From contig NC_092572.1 in assembly GCF_037975245.1 (NCBI RefSeq), positions 17,180,269-17,244,268 on the forward strand: a DNA stretch of 64,000 nucleotides, read 5' to 3'. Both the position numbers and the translations under genes were made by a program. The stretch's first letter is position 1; the number at the start of each line of letters is the position of its first letter. The notes below the pieces were generated by a model. That model made no database searches and had not been told where the DNA came from. It saw nothing but the letters and a program-made list of their open reading frames with translations. This DNA comes from Apostichopus japonicus. Its lineage: Eukaryota > Echinodermata > Holothuroidea > Aspidochirotida > Stichopodidae. This document shows positions 10,601 through 20,800 of the stretch, one piece after another.

Positions 10601-13600
10601 TGCGCCAAGCCATCCCGCCACTGTATGGACTGAGATATTAGGTGGATTAACTAATACTTACAGCTCCCCGTCTAGGCACTTGCTGTAAAAGATCGGCAAA
10701 AGACGTCATCACCCGGGCTTCGAACCAGGGATGCAAAAGAGAGTCTCGATCATCAGCTCGTACAGTGCGCCAAGCCATCCCGCCACTGTATGGACTGAGA
10801 TATTAGGTGGATTAACTAATACTTACAGCTCCCCGTCTAGGCACTTGCTGTAAAAGATCGGCAAAAGACGTCATCACCCGGGCTTCGAACCAGGGATGCA
10901 AAAGAGAGTCTCGATCATCAGCTCGTACAGTGCGCCAAGCCATCCCGCCACTGTATGGACTGAGATATTAGGTGGATTAACTAATACTTACAGCTCCCCG
11001 TCTAGGCACTTGCTGTAAAAGATCGGCAAAAGACGTCATCACCCGGGCTTCGAACCAGGGATGCAAAAGAGAGTCTCGATCATCAGCTCGTACAGTGCGC
11101 CAAGCCATCCCGCCACTGTATGGACTGAGATATTAGGTGGATTAACTAATACTTACAGCTCCCCGTCTAGGCACTTGCTGTAAAAGATCGGCAAAAGACG
11201 TCATCACCCGGGCTTCGAACCAGGGATGCAAAAGAGAGTCTCGATCATCAGCTCGTACAGTGCGCCAAGCCATCCCGCCACTGTATGGACTGAGATATTA
11301 GGTGGATTAACTAATACTTACAGCTCCCCGTCTAGGCACTTGCTGTAAAAGATCGGCAAATGACGTCATCACCCGGGCTTCGAACCAGGGATGCAAAAGA
11401 GAGTCTCGATCATCAGCTCGTACAGTGCGCCGAGCCATCCCGCCACTGTATGGACTGAGATATTAGGTGGATTAACTAATACTTACAGCTCCCCGTCTAG
11501 GCACTTGCTGTAAAAGATCGGCAAAAGACGTCATCACCCGGGCTTCGAACCAGGGATGCAAAAGAGAGTCTCGATCATCAGCTCGTACAGTGCGCCAAGC
11601 CATCCCGCCACTGTATGGACTGAGATATTAGGTGGATTAACTAATACTTACAGCTCCCCGTCTAGGCACTTGCTGTAAAAGATCGGCAAAAGACGTCATC
11701 ACCCGGGCTTCGAACCAGGGATGCAAAAGAGAGTCTCGATCATCAGCTCGTACAGTGCGCCAAGCCATCCCGCCACTGTATGGACTGAGATATTAGGTGG
11801 ATTAACTAATACTTACAGCTCCCCGTCTAGGCACTTGCTGTAAAAGATCGGCAAATGACGTCATCACCCGGGCTTCGAACCAGGGATGCAAAAGAGAGTC
11901 TCGATCATCAGCTCGTACAGTGCGCCAAGCCATCCCGCCACTGTATGGACTGAGATATTAGGTGGATTAACTAATACTTACAGCTCCCCGTCTAGGCACT
12001 TGCTGTAAAAGATCGGCAAAAGACGTCATCACCCGGGCTTCGAACCAGGGATGCAAAAGAGAGTCTCGATCATCAGCTCGTACAGTGCGCCGAGCCATCC
12101 CGCCACTGTATGGACTGAGATATTAGGTGGATTAACTAATACTTACAGCTCCCCGTGTAGGCACTTGCTGTAAAAGATCGGCAAATGACGTCATCACCCG
12201 GGCTTCGAACCAGGGATGCAAAAGAGAGTCTCGATCATCAGCTCGTACAGTGCGCCGAGCCATCCCGCCACTGTATGGACTGAGATATTAGGTGGATTAA
12301 CTAATACTTACAGCTCCCCGTGTAGGCACTTGCTGTAAAAGATCGGCAAAAGACGTCATCACCCGGGCTTCGAACCAGGGATGCAAAAGAGAGTCTCGAT
12401 CATCAGCTCGTACAGTGCGCCGAGCCATCCCGCCACTGTATGGACTGAGATATTAGGTGGATTAACTAATACTTACAGCTCCCCGTGTAGGCACTTGCTG
12501 TAAAAGATCGGCAAAAGACGTCATCACCCGGGCTTCGAACCAGGGATGCAAAAGAGAGTCTCGATCATCAGCTCGTACAGTGCGCCGAGCCATCCCGCCA
12601 CTGTATGGACTGAGATATTAGGTGGATTAACTAATACTTACAGCTCCCCGTCTAGGCACTTGCTGTAAAAGATCGGCAAAAGACGTCATCACCCGGGCTT
12701 CGAACCAGGGATGCAAAAGAGAGTCTCGATCATCAGCTCGTACAGTGCGCCGAGCCATCCCGCCACTGTATGGACTGAGATATTAGGTGGATTAACTAAT
12801 ACTTACAGCTCCCCGTCTAGGCACTTGCTGTAAAAGATCGGCAAAAGACGTCATCACCCGGGCTTCGAACCAGGGATGCAAAAGAGAGTCTCGATCATCA
12901 GCTCGTACAGTGCGCCAAGCCATCCCGCCACTGTATGGACTGAGATATTAGGTGGATTAACTAATACTTACAGCTCCCCGTCTAGGCACTTGCTGTAAAA
13001 GATCGGCAAAAGACGTCATCACCCGGGCTTCGAACCAGGGATGCAAAAGAGAGTCTCGATCATCAGCTCGTACAGTGCGCCAAGCCATCCCGCCACTGTA
13101 TGGACTGAGATATTAGGTGGATTAACTAATACTTACAGCTCCCCGTCTAGGCACTTGCTGTAAAAGATCGGCAAAAGACGTCATCACCCGGGCTTCGAAC
13201 CAGGGATGCAAAAGAGAGTCTCGATCATCAGCTCGTACAGTGCGCCAAGCCATCCCGCCACTGTATGGACTGAGATATTAGGTGGATTAACTAATACTTA
13301 CAGCTCCCCGTCTAGGCACTTGCTGTAAAAGATCGGCAAAAGACGTCATCACCCGGGCTTCGAACCAGGGATGCAAAAGAGAGTCTCGATCATCAGCTCG
13401 TACAGTGCGCCAAGCCATCCCGCCACTGTATGGACTGAGATATTAGGTGGATTAACTAATACTTACAGCTCCCCGTCTAGGCACTTGCTGTAAAAGATCG
13501 GCAAAAGACGTCATCACCCGGGCTTCGAACCAGGGATGCAAAAGAGAGTCTCGATCATCAGCTCGTACAGTGCGCCAAGCCATCCCGCCACTGTATGGAC

Positions 13601-16538
13601 TGAGATATTAGGTGGATTAACTAATACTTACAGCTCCCCGTCTAGGCACTTGCTGTAAAAGATCGGCAAAAGACGTCATCACCCGGGCTTCGAACCAGGG
13701 ATGCAAAAGAGAGTCTCGATCATCAGCTCGTACAGTGCGCCAAGCCATCCCGCCACTGTATGGACTGAGATATTAGGTGGATTAACTAATACTTACAGCT
13801 CCCCGTCTAGGCACTTGCTGTAAAAGATCGGCAAAAGACGTCATCACCCGGGCTTCGAACCAGGGATGCAAAAGAGAGTCTCGATCATCAGCTCGTACAG
13901 TGCGCCAAGCCATCCCGCCACTGTATGGACTGAGATATTAGGTGGATTAACTAATACTTACAGCTCCCCGTCTAGGCACTTGCTGTAAAAGATCGGCAAA
14001 AGACGTCATCACCCGGGCTTCGAACCAGGGATGCAAAAGAGAGTCTCGATCATCAGCTCGTACAGTGCGCCAAGCCATCCCGCCACTGTATGGACTGAGA
14101 TATTAGGTGGATTAACTAATACTTACAGCTCCCCGTCTAGGCACTTGCTGTAAAAGATCGGCAAAAGACGTCATCACCCGGGCTTCGAACCAGGGATGCA
14201 AAAGAGAGTCTCGATCATCAGCTCGTACAGTGCGCCAAGCCATCCCGCCACTGTATGGACTGAGATATTAGGTGGATTAACTAATACTTACAGCTCCCCG
14301 TCTAGTCACTTGCTGTAAAAGATCGGCAAAAGACGTCATCACCCGGGCTTCGAACCAGGGATGCAAAAGAGAGTCTCGATCATCAGCTCGTACAGTGCGC
14401 CAAGCCATCCCGCCACTGTATGGACTGAGATATTAGGTGGATTAACTAATACTTACAGCTCCCCGTCTAGGCACTTGCTGTAAAAGATCGGCAAAAGACG
14501 TCATCACCCGGGCTTCGAACCAGGGATGCAAAAGAGAGTCTCGATCATCAGCTCGTACAGTGCGCCAAGCCATCCCGCCACTGTATGGACTGAGATATTA
14601 GGTGGATTAACTAATACTTACAGCTCCCCGTCTAGGCACTTGCTGTAAAAGATCGGCAAAAGACGTCATCACCCGGGCTTCGAACCAGGGATGCAAAAGA
14701 GAGTCTCGATCATCAGCTCGTACAGTGCGCCAAGCCATCCCGCCACTGTATGGACTGAGATATTAGGTGGATTAACTAATACTTACAGCTCCCCGTCTAG
14801 GCACTTGCTGTAAAAGATCGGCAAAAGACGTCATCACCCGGGCTTCGAACCAGGGATGCAAAAGAGAGTCTCGATCATCAGCTCGTACAGTGCGCCAAGC
14901 CATCCCGCCACTGTATGGACTGAGATATTAGGTGGATTAACTAATACTTACAGCTCCCCGTCTAGGCACTTGCTGTAAAAGATCGGCAAAAGACGTCATC
15001 ACCCGGGCTTCGAACCAGGGATGCAAAAGAGAGTCTCGATCATCAGCTCGTACAGTGCGCCAAGCCATCCCGCCACTGTATGGACTGAGATATTAGGTGG
15101 ATTAACTAATACTTACAGCTCCCCGTCTAGGCACTTGCTGTAAAAGATCGGCAAAAGACGTCATCACCCGGGCTTCGAACCAGGGATGCAAAAGAGAGTC
15201 TCGATCATCAGCTCGTACAGTGCGCCAAGCCATCCCGCCACTGTATGGACTGAGATATTAGGTGGATTAACTAATACTTACAGCTCCCCGTCTAGGCACT
15301 TGCTGTAAAAGATCGGCAAAAGACGTCATCACCCGGGCTTCGAACCAGGGATGCAAAAGAGAGTCTCGATCATCAGCTCGTACAGTGCGCCAAGCCATCC
15401 CGCCACTGTATGGACTGAGATATTAGGTGGATTAACTAATACTTACAGCTCCCCGTCTAGGCACTTGCTGTAAAAGATCGGCAAATGACGTCATCACCCG
15501 GGCTTCGAACCAGGGATGCAAAAGAGAGTCTCGATCATCAGCTCGTACAGTGCGCCAAGCCATCCCGCCACTGTATGGACTGAGATATTAGGTGGATTAA
15601 CTAATACTTACAGCTCCCCGTGTAGGCACTTGCTGTAAAAGATCGGCAAAAGACGTCATCACCCGGGGTTCGAACCAGGGATGCAAAAGAGAGTCTCGAT
15701 CATCAGCTCGTACAGTGCGCCGAGCCATCCCGCCACTGTATGGACTGAGATATTAGGTGGATTAACTAATACTTACAGCTCCCCGTGTAGGCACTTGCTG
15801 TAAAAGATCGGCAAAAGACGTCATCACCCGGGGTTCGAACCAGGGATGCAAAAGAGAGTCTCGATCATCAGCTCGTACAGTGCGCCAAGCCATCCCGCCA
15901 CTGTATGGACTGAGATATTAGGTGGATTAACTAATACTTACAGCTCCCCGTCTAGGCACTTGCTGTAAAAGATCGGCAAAAGACGTCATCACCCGGGGTT
16001 CGAACCAGGGATGCAAAAGAGAGTCTCGATCATCAGCTCGTACAGTGCGCCAAGCCATCCCGCCACTGTATGGACTGAGATATTAGGTGGATTAACTAAT
16101 ACTTACAGCTCCCCGTCTAGGCACTTGCTGTAAAAGATCGGCAAAAGACGTCATCACCCGGGCTTCGAACCAGGGATGCAAAAGAGAGTCTCGATCATCA
16201 GCTCGTACAGTGCGCCAAGCCATCCCGCCACTGTATGGACTGAGATATTAGGTGGATTAACTAATACTTACAGCTCCCCGTCTAGGCACTTGCTGTAAAA
16301 GATCGGCAAAAGACGTCATCACCCGGGGTTCGAACCAGGGATGCAAAAGAGAGTCTCGATCATCAGCTCGTACAGTGCGCCAAGCCATCCCGCCACTGTA
16401 TGGACTGAGATATTAGGTGGATTAACTAATACTTACAGCTCCCCGTCTAGGCACTTGCTGTAAAAGATCGGCAAAAGACGTCATCACCCGGGCTTCGAAC
16501 CAGGGATGCAAAAGAGAGTCTCGATCATCAGCTCGTAC

Positions 16539-16553
16539 AGTGCGCCAAGCCAT
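16539..16553. repeat. Left copy of LINE target-site duplication
   Basis: AGTGCGCCAAGCCAT lies directly before the T-run and recurs at 17820-17834 on the far side of the insert. The shared block is 14 bp with certainty; the first A may be shared by chance, giving 15 bp. A duplication of this size flanking a poly(A)-tailed insert is the mark of target-primed reverse transcription. Confidence 0.95.
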
Positions 16554-16564
16554 TTTTTTTTTTT
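16553..16564 (-). other. LINE poly(A) tail
   Basis: Twelve T residues on the plus strand (one may belong to the target duplication) mark the 3' end of the minus-strand element and fix its orientation. Confidence 0.93.
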
Positions 16565-16568
16565 CTCT

Positions 16569-16574
16569 TTTATT
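16569..16574 (-). promoter_or_regulatory. AATAAA polyadenylation-type signal of the LINE
   Basis: The minus strand has AATAAA four bases before the poly(A) tract. It is closer to the tail than the usual 10-30 nt, so it may instead be part of an impure tail. Confidence 0.4.
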
Positions 16575-16580
16575 GAAAGA

Positions 16581-16596
16581 TGAGCCCACTGGCTCA
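16581..16596 (-). other. Hairpin near the LINE 3' end
   Basis: On the minus strand TGAGCC-AGTG-GGCTCA forms a perfect 6-bp stem with a 4-nt loop, about 17 nt before the poly(A) tail. 3'-terminal stem-loops serve as reverse-transcriptase recognition signals in several LINE groups; that role here is inference. Confidence 0.45.
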
Positions 16597-16897
16597 CCCA
16601 TTTGATGCATAATTATATACAATTTATAACAGTAGTAATGAGTAATACAATAAAATATGCTGTGTATACTTTAGGAGCATTAAGCATTAAATAGTTGAGT
16701 GTAATCAAATTTAATTTAATTACATGTACGTTAATACAATACAGCCACACAAAATGATGTAAACATGCAACACCTAAATAATCCAATAGTACACTTTGTT
16801 AACGAAGACATCTGAACGATGACGTGAAAATGCCGAAATTAATCACATACAAACGGCTGCAACACATCATAAATAGATTGATGATGAAGTGGCAAAA

Positions 16898-17819
16898 TTA
16901 TCCCCTATCAAAATGATAGGTGTAATCACTGCCGTTGGTCTGTTTGAGAACTACTCCGCCCTGAGCAAATAACATGAAGAACTTATGGAGAGTCTTATTA
17001 TTATTATGAACATTATAAATTAGTTTCAATTTCTGTTGAAGAACATTATGGAAGTAATTACTAATATGCATTTTATGCCCATCAAATAGTTGGCAAACAC
17101 GGCATCTCCAAATAGCACACTTGTAGACATTAACAAGAAAATCGATTAAAATACCCTCTTTACGTTTGCGATGTAGGCCAAGGCCAAATAAGGTAATAAT
17201 CTTCCAATTATCATGGTCCTGTGTATTATAGATTCTACTGAGTTTACTAATAAAATGATTCCAGAGTACTCTAATCTCAGGACACTCAATGAACAAGTGA
17301 ATAACGGACTCATTGGTTGAAGAACAAAAAGTACAAGCAGGAGAGTCCATAGTTTTGAACATAAAAAGGTTATCATTAGTGTATAAAACATTATGTGAAA
17401 TTTTAAAATCTATCTCGGCGTTATGGAACGTCTTCGGAGATCTATAAATATTTACCCATCTATTAGAAAAAGATAAATTCGTAAACATTTTCTTCCAGTA
17501 AATTTCACCAGTTGGTGTACAACCATGTTTTTTACGAAATAAAAGAGTTGCCTCCCTGCAAGTCAACTTCGATGCGTCAACACGATCACAACCACAGGTA
17601 AATATAATAGTGCAATCGTGGTCAGGTTTGGAAGAAACAATAGTGTCGGAAGAGTAGATTTTAGTAAGCCAATCGGTGGGAATTGCACTTAAGATCACCG
17701 CCAGGTAATCCTCTATCTCCTCGAGCGAACCCGGATTATCTGGATTAGCCAGATGAATACAGTCACGAACTGCTTCAGCAGGTAAGCTAGTTGGAATCAT
17801 TTCATACATAAGATCGCTA
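16898..17819 (-). pseudogene. LINE ORF2 C-terminal fragment with zf-RVT zinc motif
   Basis: This is the open C-terminal end of a LINE ORF2 polyprotein, which in whole elements carries endonuclease and reverse transcriptase and acts in the retrotransposition particle. The frame stays open into the flanking satellite up to 17842; the first seven or so codons of that 314-residue frame come from the target, and no eukaryotic start is justified (first in-frame ATG is codon 12, at 17809). Residue numbers follow that frame. A zinc motif C170-x2-C173-x8-H182-x4-C187 precedes W194. The stretch before it (WKKMF at 116-120, W129, FKISH at 146-150) is typical of the region ahead of zf-RVT in L1/Tx1-type elements. 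The frame ends at TAA, 16898-16900, with no internal stop or frameshift, so the copy looks fairly young. It cannot be active because the catalytic domains are absent. Confidence 0.88.
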
Positions 17820-17834
17820 AGTGCGCCAAGCCAT
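17820..17834. repeat. Right copy of LINE target-site duplication
   Basis: AGTGCGCCAAGCCAT again, identical to 16539-16553, followed at once by CCCGCC, the next bases of the broken monomer. This places the integration between bases 53 and 54 of the unit. Confidence 0.95.
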
Positions 17835-20800
17835 CCCGCCACTGTATGGACTGAGATATTAGGTGGATTAACTAATACTTACAGCTCCCCGTCTAGGCAC
17901 TTGCTGTAAAAGATCGGCAAAAGACGTCATCACCCGGGGTTCGAACCAGGGATGCAAAAGAGAGTCTCGATCATCAGCTCGTACAGTGCGCCAAGCCATC
18001 CCGCCACTGTATGGACTGAGATATTAGGTGGATTAACTAATACTTACAGCTCCCCGTCTAGGCAATTGCTGTAAAAGATCGGCAAAAGACGTCATCACCC
18101 GGGGTTCGAACCAGGGATGCAAAAGAGAGTCTCGATCATCAGCTCGTACAGTGCGCCAAGCCATCCCGCCACTGTATGGACTGAGATATTAGGTGGATTA
18201 ACTAATACTTACAGCTCCCCGTCTAGGCACTTGCTGTAAAAGATCGGCAAAAGACGTCATCACCCGGGCTTCGAACCAGGGATGCAAAAGAGAGTCTCGA
18301 TCATCAGCTCGTACAGTGCGCCAAGCCATCCCGCCACTGTATGGACTGAGATATTAGGTGGATTAACTAATACTTACAGCTCCCCGTCTAGGCACTTGCT
18401 GTAAAAGATCGGCAAAAGACGTCATCACCCGGGCTTCGAACCAGGGATGCAAAAGAGAGTCTCGATCATCAGCTCGTACAGTGCGCCAAGCCATCCCGCC
18501 ACTGTATGGACTGAGATATTAGGTGGATTAACTAATACTTACAGCTCCCCGTCTAGGCACTTGCTGTAAAAGATCGGCAAAAGACGTCATCACCCGGGCT
18601 TCGAACCAGGGATGCAAAAGAGAGTCTCGATCATCAGCTCGTACAGTGCGCCAAGCCATCCCGCCACTGTATGGACTGAGATATTAGGTGGATTAACTAA
18701 TACTTACAGCTCCCCGTCTAGGCACTTGCTGTAAAAGATCGGCAAAAGACGTCATCACCCGGGGTTCGAACCAGGGATGCAAAAGAGAGTCTCGATCATC
18801 AGCTCGTACAGTGCGCCAAGCCATCCCGCCACTGTATGGACTGAGATATTAGGTGGATTAACTAATACTTACAGCTCCCCGTCTAGGCACTTGCTGTAAA
18901 AGACCGGCAAAAGACGTCATCACCCGGGCTTCGAACCAGGGATGCAAAAGAGAGTCTCGATCATCAGCTCGTACAGTGCGCCAAGCCATCCCGCCACTGT
19001 ATGGACTGAGATATTAGGTGGATTAACTAATACTTACAGCTCCCCGTCTAGGCACTTGCTGTAAAAGATCGGCAAAAGACGTCATCACCCGGGCTTCGAA
19101 CCAGGGATGCAAAAGAGAGTCTCGATCATCAGCTCGTACAGTGCGCCAAGCCATCCCGCCACTGTATGGACTGAGATATTAGGTGGATTAACTAATACTT
19201 ACAGCTCCCCGTCTAGGCACTTGCTGTAAAAGATCGGCAAAAGACGTCATCACCCGGGCTTCGAACCAGGGATGCAAAAGAGAGTCTCGATCATCAGCTC
19301 GTACAGTGCGCCAAGCCATCCCGCCACTGTATGGACTGAGATATTAGGTGGATTAACTAATACTTACAGCTCCCCGTCTAGGCACTTGCTGTAAAAGATC
19401 GGCAAAAGACGTCATCACCCGGGCTTCGAACCAGGGATGCAAAAGAGAGTCTCGATCATCAGCTCGTACAGTGCGCCAAGCCATCCCGCCACTGTATGGA
19501 CTGAGATATTAGGTGGATTAACTAATACTTACAGCTCCCCGTCTAGGCACTTGCTGTAAAAGATCGGCAAAAGACGTCATCACCCGGGGTTCGAACCAGG
19601 GATGCAAAAGAGAGTCTCGATAATCAGCTCGTACAGTGCGCCAAGCCATCCCGCCACTGTATGGACTGAGATATTAGGTGGATTAACTAATACTTACAGC
19701 TCCCCGTCTAGGCACTTGCTGTAAAAGATCGGCAAAAGACGTCATCACCCGGGCTTCGAACCAGGGATGCAAAAGAGAGTCTCGATCATCAGCTCGTACA
19801 GTGCGCCAAGCCATCCCGCCACTGTATGGACTGAGATATTAGGTGGATTAACTAATACTTACAGCTCCCCGTCTAGGCACTTGCTGTAAAAGATCGGCAA
19901 AAGACGTCATCACCCGGGCTTCGAACCAGGGATGCAAAAGAGAGTCTCGATCATCAGCTCGTACAGTGCGCCAAGCCATCCCGCCACTGTATGGACTGAG
20001 ATATTAGGTGGATTAACTAATACTTACAGCTCCCCGTCTAGGCACTTGCTGTAAAAGATCGGCAAAAGACGTCATCACCCGGGGTTCGAACCAGGGATGC
20101 AAAAGAGAGTCTCGATCATCAGCTCGTACAGTGCGCCAAGCCATCCCGCCACTGTATGGACTGAGATATTAGGTGGATTAACTAATACTTACAGCTCCCC
20201 GTGTAGGCACTTGCTGTAAAAGATCGGCAAAAGACGTCATCACCCGGGGTTCGAACCAGGGATGCAAAAGAGAGTCTCGATCATCAGCTCGTACAGTGCG
20301 CCAAGCCATCCCGCCACTGTATGGACTGAGATATTAGGTGGATTAACTAATACTTACAGCTCCCCGTCTAGGCACTTGCTGTAAAAGATCGGCAAAAGAC
20401 GTCATCACCCGGGGTTCGAACCAGGGATGCAAAAGAGAGTCTCGATCATCAGCTCGTACAGTGCGCCAAGCCATCCCGCCACTGTATGGACTGAGATATT
20501 AGGTGGATTAACTAATACTTACAGCTCCCCGTCTAGGCACTTGCTGTAAAAGATCGGCAAAAGACGTCATCACCCGGGGTTCGAACCAGGGATGCAAAAG
20601 AGAGTCTCGATCATCAGCTCGTACAGTGCGCCAAGCCATCCCGCCACTGTATGGACTGAGATATTAGGTGGATTAACTAATACTTACAGCTCCCCGTCTA
20701 GGCAATTGCTGTAAAAGATCGGCAAAAGACGTCATCACCCGGGCTTCGAACCAGGGATGCAAAAGAGAGTCTCGATCATCAGCTCGTACAGTGCGCCAAG

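Larger units (their letters stand above)
1..16553. repeat. Satellite array, left domain: 100 exact 165-bp monomers plus a partial one
   Basis: Monomers begin with CAGGGATGCA at 1, 166, 331, 496 and so on. The same phase is still seen at 16501, so 100 monomers of exactly 165 bp pass without any indel; a 101st is cut at 16553 by the LINE. Differences between copies are point substitutions at a few sites: CCAAGCC or CCGAGCC, GTCTAGG or GTGTAGG, CCCGGGCTT or CCCGGGGTT, GCAAAAGACG or GCAAATGACG. Most copies here are CCAAG / CATCCCGCC / GTCTAGG / GGGCTT, with CCGAG runs at about 1-660, 4.6-5.1 kb, 5.8-7.2 kb, 8.8-9.8 kb and 12.1-12.9 kb. Each monomer contains a BstBI site (TTCGAA) and most a SmaI core (CCCGGG). 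No gene is seen. Such homogeneity is the known signature of satellite DNA kept alike by unequal exchange or conversion; the family itself I do not recognise. Confidence 0.98.
16565..16897 (-). other. LINE 3' untranslated region
   Basis: An A+T-rich stretch between the TAA stop and the poly(A) tail, with no further open frame of note. It contains a short hairpin and an AATAAA near its end. No similarity to the satellite is visible, so the satellite does not appear to be derived from this element's 3' end. Confidence 0.8.
16554..17819 (-). mobile_element. 5'-truncated non-LTR retrotransposon (LINE, L1/Tx1-like) inserted in the satellite
   Basis: A sequence of about 1.27 kb unrelated to the satellite and richer in A+T breaks one monomer after its 53rd base. 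Both edges are exact: the satellite resumes in the same register, and the net gain is 1281 bp including the target duplication. Read on the minus strand it contains the C-terminal part of an ORF2-type protein, a stop, a 3' UTR of about 330 bp, an AATAAA and a poly(A) tail. The endonuclease and reverse-transcriptase core domains are missing, as expected of a dead-on-arrival 5'-truncated copy. The clade is judged from the C-terminal CCHC zinc motif and its upstream context, found in L1 and Tx1 relatives; other zf-RVT-bearing clades cannot be excluded. It is the only non-satellite sequence in the window. Confidence 0.93.

Noticed and set aside
1-16553. CRISPR array
   Set aside because: The units are contiguous 165-bp repeats without unique spacers, far longer than CRISPR repeats, and no cas genes are present.
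16422-16622. 66-codon minus-strand open frame
   Set aside because: It crosses the LINE 3' UTR, the poly(A) tail and the satellite, so it mixes three unrelated sequences; the lysine run is the tail.
17146-17391. 81-codon minus-strand open frame
   Set aside because: It lies wholly inside the LINE ORF2 fragment in another frame and lacks recognisable features; a shadow.
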